NCBI RefSeq assembly: GCF_004295345.1
Contig: NZ_CP036200.1
Coordinates: 3,907,501-3,971,500, forward strand
Length of the DNA stretch: 64,000 nucleotides
DNA from: Shewanella maritima
Lineage (GTDB): Bacteria; Pseudomonadota; Gammaproteobacteria; Enterobacterales; Shewanellaceae
Direction of reading: 5' to 3'
The translations under genes were made by a program, and so were the position numbers. How positions within the stretch are numbered: position 1 is the stretch's first letter; each line of letters opens with the position of its first letter. Under the pieces are notes generated by a model. The model saw nothing but the letters and a program-made list of their open reading frames with translations. It made no database searches and was not told the DNA's origin. This document shows positions 18,611 to 26,034 of the stretch, in pieces.

Positions 18611-18666
18611 ACACCCTTGGTGAGCTGTGGTTTAAGCTTCGCAGTTTAGCCTCGTATATTCGTTAG
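18607..18666 (+). CDS. Possible 19-aa ORF overlapping the HlyD stop
   Basis: The sequence ATGA places an ATG inside the adaptor stop. The frame codes MNTLGELWFKLRSLASYIR and stops. Overlap of this type usually marks a co-translated partner. It may be the stub of a lost downstream subunit or chance. No family is recognised. Confidence 0.25.
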   Translation: MNTLGELWFKLRSLASYIR

Positions 18667-18710
18667 CTTTACATATCACAGTTTATTCATCACAGATGTG
18701 AGTCTAACTA

Positions 18711-18738
18711 AACCGAGTGCAGCGGCGCTCGGTTTTTT
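18711..18738 (+). terminator. Terminator after the HlyD gene
   Basis: ACCGAGTGC / GCGCTCGGT stem, short loop, then TTTTTTGTG. Confidence 0.85.
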
Positions 18739-18839
18739 GTGTTTCAAAGCCATACGTATTTAAGCCCATAGCACTTATGCTATGGTGCAAATTAGTGATG
18801 AGATACGCCTTACGTTGTCATCTGTAGAAAGGAAAGGAT

Positions 18840-19262
18840 ATGTGGTTACAAAAGACAATTAGTTTGAAGCCGAGAAAAAGGGGATTTCATTTAATTGATG
18901 ATGAAATATTAAGTGCAATCCCTGAGCTTGCGAATGTGAAAATGGGTTTATTGCATTTACTGCTCAAACATACATCGGCATCATTGACGCTAAATGAGAA
19001 CGCTGATCCTACAGTGCGTCAGGATTTCGAAAGCCACTTTAATCACTTTGTACCAGAAGATGCACCTTACTATCGCCACACCTATGAAGGTAGTGACGAT
19101 ATGCCCGCGCATATTAAATCCACTATTATCGGCGTGAGTCATAGTATTCCTATCACCCAAGGACAGTTAAACCTAGGTACTTGGCAAGGCATTTATTTAT
19201 GTGAGCATCGTAATCATGGTGGCTCACGGCAGTTAGTGATTACACTGAATGGCGAAGTTTAG
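18840..19262 (+). CDS. yjbQ: YjbQ family protein (UPF0047)
   Basis: A 140-aa single-domain protein of the YjbQ/UPF0047 family. Typical segments are present: the [21 protein letters not shown] stretch (about residues 44-64) and the C-terminal [17 protein letters not shown]...VITLNG. Members bind metal through conserved His residues ([13 protein letters not shown]). Some have been reported with weak thiamine-phosphate synthase activity, but the physiological role is not settled. It is monocistronic, with its own upstream gap and a 215-bp gap after it. Confidence 0.88.
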   Translation: MWLQKTISLKPRKRGFHLIDDEILSAIPELANVKMGLLHLLLKHTSASLTLNENADPTVRQDFESHFNHFVPEDAPYYRHTYEGSDDMPAHIKSTIIGVSHSIPITQGQLNLGTWQGIYLCEHRNHGGSRQLVITLNGEV

Positions 19263-19477
19263 CGATTAACGGCAATTGATGATTCAGGGTTGTTATTAAG
19301 CATAATTGTTTGATTATGCAGCAATTAGAGATAATGATGTTGAGAATTGTTGCAGTCGGTTATTGTAGCGTTCTTCTGATTAATGTTAGATTCAGTTAGC
19401 TAGTTAATGGTTAATTCCCACAATAGCTAGTGTGATAAGCCTCGGTAGAAGGCATTTACCGCATATTACATAGGTGG

Positions 19478-20128
19478 ATGAAGTTGATTTCTGTATATTT
19501 GGTTGATGATCACGAACTGGTTAGAACCGGTATTAAGCGCATTCTTGAAGATGAACGCGGCATAAAAGTGGTAGGTGAGGCGCCTGATGGCGAAACCGCC
19601 GTGCAGTGGTCGCGCCAGAATGAGGCTGACGTGATTTTAATGGATATGAATATGCCGGGAATGGGCGGCCTTGAAGCTACCCGTAAAATCTTGCGTTATC
19701 AGCCAGAAGCAAAAATCATCGTACTCACAGTACAAACAGAAGACCCATTTCCAACTAAGGTGATGCAAGCAGGAGCTTCAGGTTACCTTACGAAGGGCTC
19801 AACCTCTCCTGAAGTGTTACGTGCGATTACTCAGGTATCTCGTGGTCAGCGTTACCTTTCACCAGAAATTGCCCAGCAAATGGCACTGAGCCAGTTTAGT
19901 CATACTGATGAAAACCCATTTACCAGTTTGTCGGAGCGTGAACTGCAGATTATGTTGATGATCACCAGCGGCGAAAAAGTCAATGATATTTCTGAGAAGC
20001 TCAATCTAAGCCCGAAGACAGTAAACAGTTACCGCTATCGCTTGTTTGCCAAGCTTGATATCAGTGGCGACGTCGAGTTAACTCGTTTAGCAATTCGTTA
20101 TAAAATGCTCGACACCAGCTCATTCTAA
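19478..20128 (+). CDS. uvrY: UvrY/GacA-type response regulator
   Basis: 216-aa two-domain regulator. The receiver domain has the acidic pair Asp10-Asp11 and phospho-acceptor Asp56 (VILMDMNMPG). The C-terminal LuxR-type helix-turn-helix contains LSERELQIMLMITSGEKVNDISEKLNLSPKTVNSYRYR. It closely resembles E. coli UvrY, partner of the BarA sensor, which switches on the CsrB-type small RNAs and so the Csr carbon-storage system. The gene order uvrY-uvrC-pgsA-tRNA cluster is as in E. coli. The ATG follows GGTGG at short distance. Confidence 0.95.
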   Translation: MKLISVYLVDDHELVRTGIKRILEDERGIKVVGEAPDGETAVQWSRQNEADVILMDMNMPGMGGLEATRKILRYQPEAKIIVLTVQTEDPFPTKVMQAGASGYLTKGSTSPEVLRAITQVSRGQRYLSPEIAQQMALSQFSHTDENPFTSLSERELQIMLMITSGEKVNDISEKLNLSPKTVNSYRYRLFAKLDISGDVELTRLAIRYKMLDTSSF

Positions 20129-20179
20129 GTTTCGTTTTAGGCTGCAGCGCCTAACTTGCTGCGGCCAAACGGTGTCACC

Positions 20180-22012
20180 ATGCCTAATAGTTTTAGCCCT
20201 AAAGCCTTCTTAAAAACTGTCACTTCCGCCCCTGGCGTTTATCGTATGTATGATAACGCGCAGCAGGTGATCTATGTTGGTAAAGCGAAAGATCTTAAAA
20301 AGCGTTTAAGCTCCTATTTCCGCGCTAATCTGCCTAATGTTAAAACGCAGGCGCTAGTATCAAACATTGCCAATATCGATGTCACAGTCACTCACAGTGA
20401 AACTGACGCTCTGCTGTTAGAGAACGACTACATCAAGCAATACATGCCTAAATACAATGTATTGCTGCGTGATGATAAATCCTATCCTTACATCTTGCTA
20501 AGCGGTCACAAACACCCTCGGCTAGCCTATCACCGTGGCGCACGTCGCGAAAAAGGCCAGTATTTTGGACCTTACCCTAATGGTGGCGCGGTGCGTGAAA
20601 GTTTGCACCTGATGCAAAAGCTGTTTCCCATCCGCCAATGTCAGGACGTGTATTATAAATCTCGCTCGCGTCCATGTTTGCAGTATCAGTTAGATAGATG
20701 CAGTGCGCCTTGTGTTGGCATTGTGTCTGATGAGGAATATCAAGCGCAGGTTAAGCTTGCCACCTTGTTTTTAAAAGGTAAGGACAAACAAGTCATCAGT
20801 ACTTTGGTTGCTAAAATGGAGCAGGCGGCCATTGATATGCAATATGAAGCTGCAGCTCGTTATCGAGACCAAATTGCCGCGTTAAGAAGGGTTGCTGAGC
20901 AGCAAGAAGTGTCAAACCAAAGCGGTAATATGGATGTGATTGGCGTGCATTATGCGTCGGGTATTGCATGTTTTCATTTAATGTTTGTGCGTGAAGGCAA
21001 AATCTTTGGTTCACGCAGTTACTATCCGAGCGTACCAGCAGAGACTGAGCTTGATGAAGTATTAAGTGCGTTTATCAGTCAGTTTTATTTAAACGCTGAT
21101 ATTCAGCGCACAGTGCCTAAAGAAGTGATCATTAATCATCAATTTGCTGAACTTAAGTCACTGCAAGAATCTATTGAGGCCGCACTAGAGAAAAAGTTTG
21201 CCATTAAAACTCAAGTAAGAGGCGATAGAGCTAAGTTTTTAGCGCTTGCTGAAACTAACGCGCACAACGCGGTTGTGACTCGACTGTCACATAAAAATAC
21301 GGTCGAGCAGCGCTTTGCTCTGCTGGAAGAAGCGTTGGAGTTGTCAACGCCCATTGGTCGTATGGAGTGTTTCGATATTTCTCATACCATGGGTGAAAGC
21401 ACGGTTGCTTCATGTGTGGTATTTAATCGTGAAGGGCCGCATAAAGCAGATTATCGTCGCTATAACATTAGTGGTATCACAGCAGGTGATGACTACGCCG
21501 CTATGCAGCAAGCCATATCTAGGCGCTTCGATAAAATCGATAACTCTGGCAAGGTACCTGATATCTTGTTTATTGATGGTGGTATTGGCCAACTCAGAAT
21601 TGCCCAAAAAGTGGTTGACGATAAATGTCAAAATTTGGATAAGCCGCCATTACTCATTGGTGTAACCAAAGGTGAGGGACGCAAGATGGGGCTAGAAACC
21701 TTTTTAATTGGTGGCACGGAACAATCGTTTGAGCTGCCAAATGACTCGCCAGCATTTCATTTGATGGTGCATATTCGGGATGAGTCTCACCGGTTTGCGA
21801 TTACCGGCCATCGAAATAAACGTCAAAAGACACGTAACACCTCAACCTTAGAATCCATTGCCGGAGTTGGACCAAAACGTCGTAAAGCATTGCTGCAACA
21901 TTTAGGTGGTTTACAAGAGGTTAAAGGCGCCAGTGTGGCTGAATTGGCAAAAGTGCCAGGTATTAGCCTAGAAATGGCACAAACAATCCATGACGCATTG
22001 CGGGCAGGGTAA
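20180..22012 (+). CDS. uvrC: UvrC, excinuclease ABC subunit C
   Basis: Makes both incisions in nucleotide-excision repair after UvrAB damage recognition. The 610-aa protein has the N-terminal GIY-YIG nuclease (PGVYRMYD...[18 protein letters not shown]), a cysteine-containing region ([15 protein letters not shown]), a UVR motif (about 200-235), the RNase-H-like C-terminal nuclease ([12 protein letters not shown]...[12 protein letters not shown]) and a terminal helix-hairpin-helix pair ([13 protein letters not shown]). ATG 20180 is preferred to an upstream in-frame TTG at 20156, because homology begins with [14 protein letters not shown]. The gap of 51 nt to uvrY suggests co-transcription. Confidence 0.97.
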   Translation: MPNSFSPKAFLKTVTSAPGVYRMYDNAQQVIYVGKAKDLKKRLSSYFRANLPNVKTQALVSNIANIDVTVTHSETDALLLENDYIKQYMPKYNVLLRDDKSYPYILLSGHKHPRLAYHRGARREKGQYFGPYPNGGAVRESLHLMQKLFPIRQCQDVYYKSRSRPCLQYQLDRCSAPCVGIVSDEEYQAQVKLATLFLKGKDKQVISTLVAKMEQAAIDMQYEAAARYRDQIAALRRVAEQQEVSNQSGNMDVIGVHYASGIACFHLMFVREGKIFGSRSYYPSVPAETELDEVLSAFISQFYLNADIQRTVPKEVIINHQFAELKSLQESIEAALEKKFAIKTQVRGDRAKFLALAETNAHNAVVTRLSHKNTVEQRFALLEEALELSTPIGRMECFDISHTMGESTVASCVVFNREGPHKADYRRYNISGITAGDDYAAMQQAISRRFDKIDNSGKVPDILFIDGGIGQLRIAQKVVDDKCQNLDKPPLLIGVTKGEGRKMGLETFLIGGTEQSFELPNDSPAFHLMVHIRDESHRFAITGHRNKRQKTRNTSTLESIAGVGPKRRKALLQHLGGLQEVKGASVAELAKVPGISLEMAQTIHDALRAG

Positions 22013-22056
22013 AATTAAGGCAAGATGGCGCAGCTTATATACAATTGGTTTTACTA

Positions 22057-22605
22057 ATGCCGTTCAATATCCCCATTGCTCTAACTTTCTTTCGACTGCT
22101 GCTGTTGCCAGTATTCGTGGTTCTTTTCTATATGCCGCATAGTTGGTCGGCATTTGCTGCTGCATTTGTATTTTGGTTGGCTGCGGTAACCGATGCGCTT
22201 GATGGTTACGCAGCGAGAAAGCTGAATCAATCAACTCGATTTGGTGCATTTCTCGATCCCGTTGCGGATAAAGTTATGGTGTCAACGGCGTTGGTGTTGC
22301 TAGTGCAGCAATACGATAACTTGTTTATTACCATTGCGGCATTATTTATGATTGGTCGCGAGATTGTGATTTCTGCATTACGCGAGTGGATGGCTGAGAT
22401 TGGCAAGCGTGGTGTAGTCGCTGTGTCATGGATTGGTAAGTATAAAACCGCTGCGCAAATGGTGGCGATTATTGGCTTAATTTGGAAACCAAATGAGCTG
22501 TTAACTAATGTCGCCTTTGGTCTATTTTATTTTGCCGCAATCTTAACTTGTTGGTCTATGTTTGCTTACATTGCCGCAGCTTGGAAAGATTTAACCAGAG
22601 AATAG
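22057..22605 (+). CDS. pgsA: PgsA, phosphatidylglycerophosphate synthase
   Basis: Inner-membrane enzyme joining CDP-diacylglycerol and glycerol-3-phosphate, the committed step to phosphatidylglycerol. 182 aa with about four to five membrane segments and the CDP-alcohol phosphatidyltransferase motif DALDGYAAR...GAFLDPVADK (about residues 44-71). ATG 22057 (MPFNIPIALTFFR) fits E. coli MQFNIP; an in-frame TTG at 22045 is less likely. It follows uvrC by 44 nt and precedes the tRNA Gly-Cys-Leu cluster, as in E. coli. Confidence 0.96.
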   Translation: MPFNIPIALTFFRLLLLPVFVVLFYMPHSWSAFAAAFVFWLAAVTDALDGYAARKLNQSTRFGAFLDPVADKVMVSTALVLLVQQYDNLFITIAALFMIGREIVISALREWMAEIGKRGVVAVSWIGKYKTAAQMVAIIGLIWKPNELLTNVAFGLFYFAAILTCWSMFAYIAAAWKDLTRE

Positions 22606-22762
22606 CGCGCAAAAACGCCAATAAGTTTAATAACTGTGCAAACAGTTAAATAACACCAAATCAGCATTTGACAGCAAAGGTTAAATCGGTAGAATGCTCC
22701 CTCGTAGACAACGGACTAGCCGATAACTGATTAGGTTGCTGCTTTAACCAAGTTTACAATAT

Positions 22763-22838
22763 GCGACATTAGCTCAGTTGGTAGAGCGAAACCTTGCCAA
22801 GGTTTAGGTCATCGGTTCGAACCCGATATGTCGCTCCA
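22763..22838 (+). tRNA. tRNA-Gly (GCC)
   Basis: 76 nt, acceptor GCGACAT/ATGTCGC, discriminator T, encoded CCA, anticodon GCC in the loop of ACCTTGCCAAGGT. First gene of a Gly-Cys-Leu cluster. Confidence 0.97.
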
Positions 22839-22840
22839 AA

Positions 22841-22914
22841 GGCGCGATGGCAGAATGGCTATGCTGCGGATTGCAAATCCGTCGATCTCGGTTCGACTCC
22901 GGGTCGCGCCTCCA
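22841..22914 (+). tRNA. tRNA-Cys (GCA)
   Basis: 74 nt, acceptor GGCGCGA/TCGCGCC, discriminator T, encoded CCA, anticodon GCA in GGATTGCAAATCC. Two bases after tRNA-Gly. Confidence 0.97.
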
Positions 22915-22962
22915 CAATATTGTGTTTAATGGATGTATTTACATCGGTTAAAACAACACTTT

Positions 22963-23048
22963 GCCCGAGTGGTGGAATCGGTAGACACAAGGGATTTAAA
23001 ATCCCTCGCTGAATAAGCGTGCCAGTTCAAGTCTGGCCTCGGGTACCA
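22963..23048 (+). tRNA. tRNA-Leu (TAA)
   Basis: 86-nt class II tRNA, acceptor GCCCGAG/CTCGGGT, encoded CCA, long variable arm, and anticodon loop TTTAAAA giving TAA. Followed by a strong terminator and then a decayed duplicate. Confidence 0.96.
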
Positions 23049-23060
23049 TTATTATGGTGT

Positions 23061-23092
23061 AAAAAAGCCTCAACGAAAGTTGAGGCTTTTTT
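23061..23092 (+). terminator. Terminator of the tRNA Gly-Cys-Leu transcript
   Basis: AAAAAAGCCTCAAC / GTTGAGGCTTTTTT, GAAA tetraloop. A near copy occurs at 23237-23266. Confidence 0.93.
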
Positions 23093-23100
23093 GCGTCTAG

Positions 23101-23207
23101 ACCGGTAGTAAAGCTCTGAGATTTAAAACCCCTCGCGCTCTTGTTGAAAAGATGAAAAAGAAGTCGTACTACTTTGGTTTATAAAGAGTAGTCTGGCCTC
23201 GGGTACC
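23101..23207 (+). pseudogene. Decayed tRNA-Leu duplicate
   Basis: Keeps three blocks of the intact gene in order: CGGTAG (D loop), ATTTAAAACCCCTCGC (anticodon arm, TAA still readable) and AGTCTGGCCTCGGGTACC (T stem and 3' acceptor, identical 18 nt to 23030-23047). The 5' acceptor and variable arm are lost or replaced. The following terminator is duplicated too, so the whole gene-plus-terminator unit was copied. Confidence 0.75.
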
Positions 23208-23236
23208 TTGATTAACTCTGTTAAGAGTGGTGTAAC

Positions 23237-23266
23237 AAAGCCTCAACGAAAGTTGGGGCTTTTTTG
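23237..23266 (+). terminator. Duplicated terminator behind the tRNA-Leu remnant
   Basis: AAAGCCTCAAC / GTTGGGGCTTT with GAAA tetraloop and T run. It differs from the upstream terminator by one stem change (A to G, a tolerated T-G pair). Confidence 0.85.
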
Positions 23267-23332
23267 GGATTTAGCCTGATTGCTCTGAGATCAACAAGCC
23301 CTCACATGTTTTCAAAATAGTACGTGCAGTGA

Positions 23333-24823
23333 CTAACCATTATCGCTATCAATCAATTCGATTAATAGTTGTCCCAGTGTCTCTATGCCTTGTTGCATTT
23401 GCTCATCCCAAGGCAGGGCAAAGGTAATTCTGAAATAATTGTCATAGCGTTCATCAAATGAAAACATTGCTCCGGGGGCTATGGATATGCCGTTTGCTAT
23501 GGCTCTGTCCCATAAAGTCTTACTTGAGATATGCTCGGGTAATTTAAACCATAGGCATGGCCCACCAGTTATTTCGCTGCACTGCAGACCATTTGGTGCG
23601 AGGCGGTTGAGGGTTGGGGATAAGATGTCGAGGCTGCGGTTAAGGTTGACCTGCATTTGCGCGCGTAGCCTATCGCAATGTTTATGGTACAGCTTGTTGT
23701 CAAACAAAGTATTGAGCATCTGCTGCAAAGCGATACTTGGCTCTTCACAGATGGTTTGTTTGGTTAACTGGCATTCCTGAAAAACGTTGATGGCGACGAG
23801 GTAACCTAGGCTGAAACTTGGGCTTAAGGTGTCATAAAAATCCCCTATGCTTATCACCTTGTAGCTTGGGTAAGATTTCGCTAGTAATGCCAATGATATC
23901 GGTCTCTGGCTACCAAAATATAACTCACCTCTGTCGTACTCTATTAAAGTCACCTGTCGCGCTTTTGCCCAAGCTAGTAGCGCTAGCTTATCCTGTGTGC
24001 TAAGCACACGGCCATTGGGGTCGGCAAAGTTAGGATTTACCAGATAAACGTTAAAAGCCTGCTTGTCGTGCACAGCACTTAGCAGGGCAATTTCATCTTG
24101 ATATTTGGCTTGCATTGGCACTTCTATTACTTCTGCATTGACTGCTTTGAGTGTCGCTTGCAAATAGTATGAAATGGGCGATTCTACTGCTATTGGCTGG
24201 CTAAGTGCATTTGTCGACATTAAGGCAACCAGTAAACTATCTTTTCTGCCATGGGTGATCAAAATATCGTTACTGGATAGTCCACTTTGCTTATGCCTTG
24301 GTAGTGTTTGATTAGATAGCATTTGGCTTGGCTGTAAATGGTGCGATGCAAACGACAAGTGTTTCGCTAGGTTTGCTCTAAGGGCTGGTAAGCCCTCTAC
24401 TGGATCATCCATCAGCATTTTATAGGGGCGCGTTGCTAGCGCTTTGCGGTGCAATTTATTTAAAAGTAATTCGTTGTCCAGTACCGAGCTGGGCGCAGTG
24501 CACGAAAGTGGTAGTAGATTAGGGTCATTGAGTGAGTATTGTACCGCCATATCAAGTGCCTGGCCTGCCTTTACTCGGTTAATCGACTGACCATGGTCGA
24601 TAAGCGGCTTTGACGCCACTTTAGCGACAAAATACCCTTGCTTGGGCTTGGCGATGACATTGCCTAAGCGCTCTAATTCTTGATACGCCTGAACCACGGT
24701 TGAAACTCCTAGCTGGTATTGCTTTGCTGCTTGTCTTACTGAGGGGAGTTTGTCGTGCAGCGCTCCTGAATCGATCTGCTCGCAAATAGTTTGAACTAGT
24801 TTGCGGTACTTAAAACTTGTCAT
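23333..24823 (-). CDS. MocR-type GntR regulator with degenerate aminotransferase domain
   Basis: 496 aa. The N-terminal GntR winged helix (about 1-70, LPSVRQAAKQYQLGVSTVVQAYQELERLG) is joined to a fold-type I aminotransferase-like domain, the MocR architecture in which PLP acts as effector. The usual Schiff-base lysine motif (S-F-S-K-T-L-x-P...R-x-G) reads GDFYDTLSPSFSLGY at residues 327-341. Asp331 thus replaces the lysine and Ser338 the phosphate-binding arginine. The D-x-Y element (here EYDRGELYF) has also lost its Tyr. The protein probably does not bind PLP covalently. Two direct repeats just before the ATG suggest autoregulation. Target genes unknown; no enzyme gene is adjacent. Confidence 0.85.
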   Translation of the reverse strand: MTSFKYRKLVQTICEQIDSGALHDKLPSVRQAAKQYQLGVSTVVQAYQELERLGNVIAKPKQGYFVAKVASKPLIDHGQSINRVKAGQALDMAVQYSLNDPNLLPLSCTAPSSVLDNELLLNKLHRKALATRPYKMLMDDPVEGLPALRANLAKHLSFASHHLQPSQMLSNQTLPRHKQSGLSSNDILITHGRKDSLLVALMSTNALSQPIAVESPISYYLQATLKAVNAEVIEVPMQAKYQDEIALLSAVHDKQAFNVYLVNPNFADPNGRVLSTQDKLALLAWAKARQVTLIEYDRGELYFGSQRPISLALLAKSYPSYKVISIGDFYDTLSPSFSLGYLVAINVFQECQLTKQTICEEPSIALQQMLNTLFDNKLYHKHCDRLRAQMQVNLNRSLDILSPTLNRLAPNGLQCSEITGGPCLWFKLPEHISSKTLWDRAIANGISIAPGAMFSFDERYDNYFRITFALPWDEQMQQGIETLGQLLIELIDSDNG

Positions 24824-24832
24824 GGCATTAAT

Positions 24833-24876
24833 CTGTATTGGTTTATTTTTGTTGAAACTGTATCTGTTTTGTTTTT
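24833..24876 (-). promoter_or_regulatory. Direct-repeat candidate operator of the MocR gene
   Basis: CTGTATTGGTTTATTTTTG (24833-24851) and CTGTATCTGTTTTGTTTTT (24858-24876) match at 14 of 19 positions with 25-bp period. They begin 10 bp upstream of the start codon. MocR regulators commonly bind direct repeats. Confidence 0.5.
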
Positions 24877-25098
24877 AAGCTGTCAATTATGCTGAGTTGT
24901 AGATGAATGCTGGCCGGTGACATCAATAAACAAAAAAGTTAATAACAGGAAAAGATGAGGTAGCACGTGATTTAGCTCAAGAACTAGCTCAAGAACTTGC
25001 TAGATGCAGATAGTAACTGCTTACTTTTAGCTTACAAGCTGGTGGAGTTAAGTTGTATATAGTTGCTGAGCGTGGTCGAGAGTAGCTAACTAATGCCT

Positions 25099-25362
25099 AG
25101 GGCCTGTTGATCTTTGCTGATTAGAATTTGTTCGAATTAAAAGCACTTTAATCGCGACGCGAGCGATGACGTCTAGTCATCTAAACAAATTCGCTCGAAA
25201 CAAAGAGTAAAGTGCTTTTAAACGAACCTTTCAGGCAGCGCTTGTTGTCATTTCTACTGCGTAACGACTTATCATGTGGAACAACCACACATCAAAGTCG
25301 TTGCCTTGTATAAATTTTCAACAAGCAGCTGCAAAAATAATCTTGAAAGATCAACAGGCCCT
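25099..25362. mobile_element. 264-bp MITE-like element, copy 2
   Basis: Same length and layout as copy 1, with perfect 17-bp terminal inverted repeats (AGGGCCTGTTGATCTTT). Flanking TA on both sides (if the ends are taken as GGGCC/GGCCC) would be the duplication expected of IS630/Tc1-type transposition. The second internal hairpin is identical to copy 1. The central hairpin differs in sequence (CGAGCG/CGCTCG in place of GCGAGC/GCTCGC) but keeps pairing. The rest of the gap 24877-25400 shows no gene. Confidence 0.88.
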
Positions 25363-25412
25363 AGTAACAGCCTCATTAAATCCTTGTTGAATCTTCACAC
25401 ATGGAGCAAGCA

Positions 25413-25931
25413 ATGAAAATAATTACTGAAACTCCAAGGTTGATAATTAGGGAATTTAACCTTGATGATGCCCAAGCAGTATATGACTTTAATGAGCCAG
25501 TTGAGGTAAACCGATATACGGGCGATGCCGGCATGTGTACCAGTCTCGCGGATGCGAGAAATATCATTACTGATATTTGGCTTAAAGAGTATGCAGAGCA
25601 TGGCTTTGCCCGCTGGGCGGTGGTGTACAAAGAGACCAATCAAGTCATTGGCTTTTGTGGCTTCAAGCAAGAGACGCGCTTTGACGGTGTTGATATTGGC
25701 TATCGGCTTCACCCAGATTATTGGGGCAAAGGCATTGCCACTGAGGCGAATCAGGCTTGTATTGATTATGCCAAAGCGCATATGCCGCTTGATGAAGTCT
25801 TTGGCGATGTGATACCTGAAAACCTAGGTTCGGTTAATGTGCTAAAGAAGTTAGGGCTTACTTACCTTACCAATTACTATGAAGATGGACTCAAGGTCGA
25901 TAGATATCGTATTTCACTGAACGATATTTAA
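25413..25931 (+). CDS. GNAT family N-acetyltransferase (RimJ/RimL type)
   Basis: 172-aa acetyl-CoA-dependent acetyltransferase. It has the TPRLIIREFNLDDAQAVYDF opening of RimJ/RimL-like enzymes, the acetyl-CoA loop region (GYRLHPDYWGKGIATEA, with the G-K-G-I-A signature at about 102-106) and the C-terminal NLGSVNVLKKLGL. ATG 25413 is preferred to ATG 25401 since GGAG lies 6 nt before it, within the earlier start. It stands alone, downstream of a MITE. The acceptor (protein N-terminus or small amine) is unknown. Confidence 0.85.
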   Translation: MKIITETPRLIIREFNLDDAQAVYDFNEPVEVNRYTGDAGMCTSLADARNIITDIWLKEYAEHGFARWAVVYKETNQVIGFCGFKQETRFDGVDIGYRLHPDYWGKGIATEANQACIDYAKAHMPLDEVFGDVIPENLGSVNVLKKLGLTYLTNYYEDGLKVDRYRISLNDI

Positions 25932-25991
25932 TAGATTATCGCCGCGGTAAATTATAAATTGACTGCCACAGGTAGCTATTTTTAAGCATGT

Positions 25992-26018
25992 AAAAAGGCT
26001 ACCTAGGTAGCCTTTTTT
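25992..26018. terminator. Bidirectional terminator between the GNAT gene and panP
   Basis: AAAAAGGCTACC / GGTAGCCTTTTT around TA, between convergent genes. A run on one side and T run on the other. Confidence 0.92.
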
Positions 26019-26034
26019 GTTTATTTAACCTTAA

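Noticed and set aside
23030..23207. Phage or island att-site pair at tRNA-Leu
   Set aside because: Only 160 bp separate the 18-nt repeats, there is no integrase, and the intervening DNA is decayed tRNA plus terminator, so tandem duplication explains it better.
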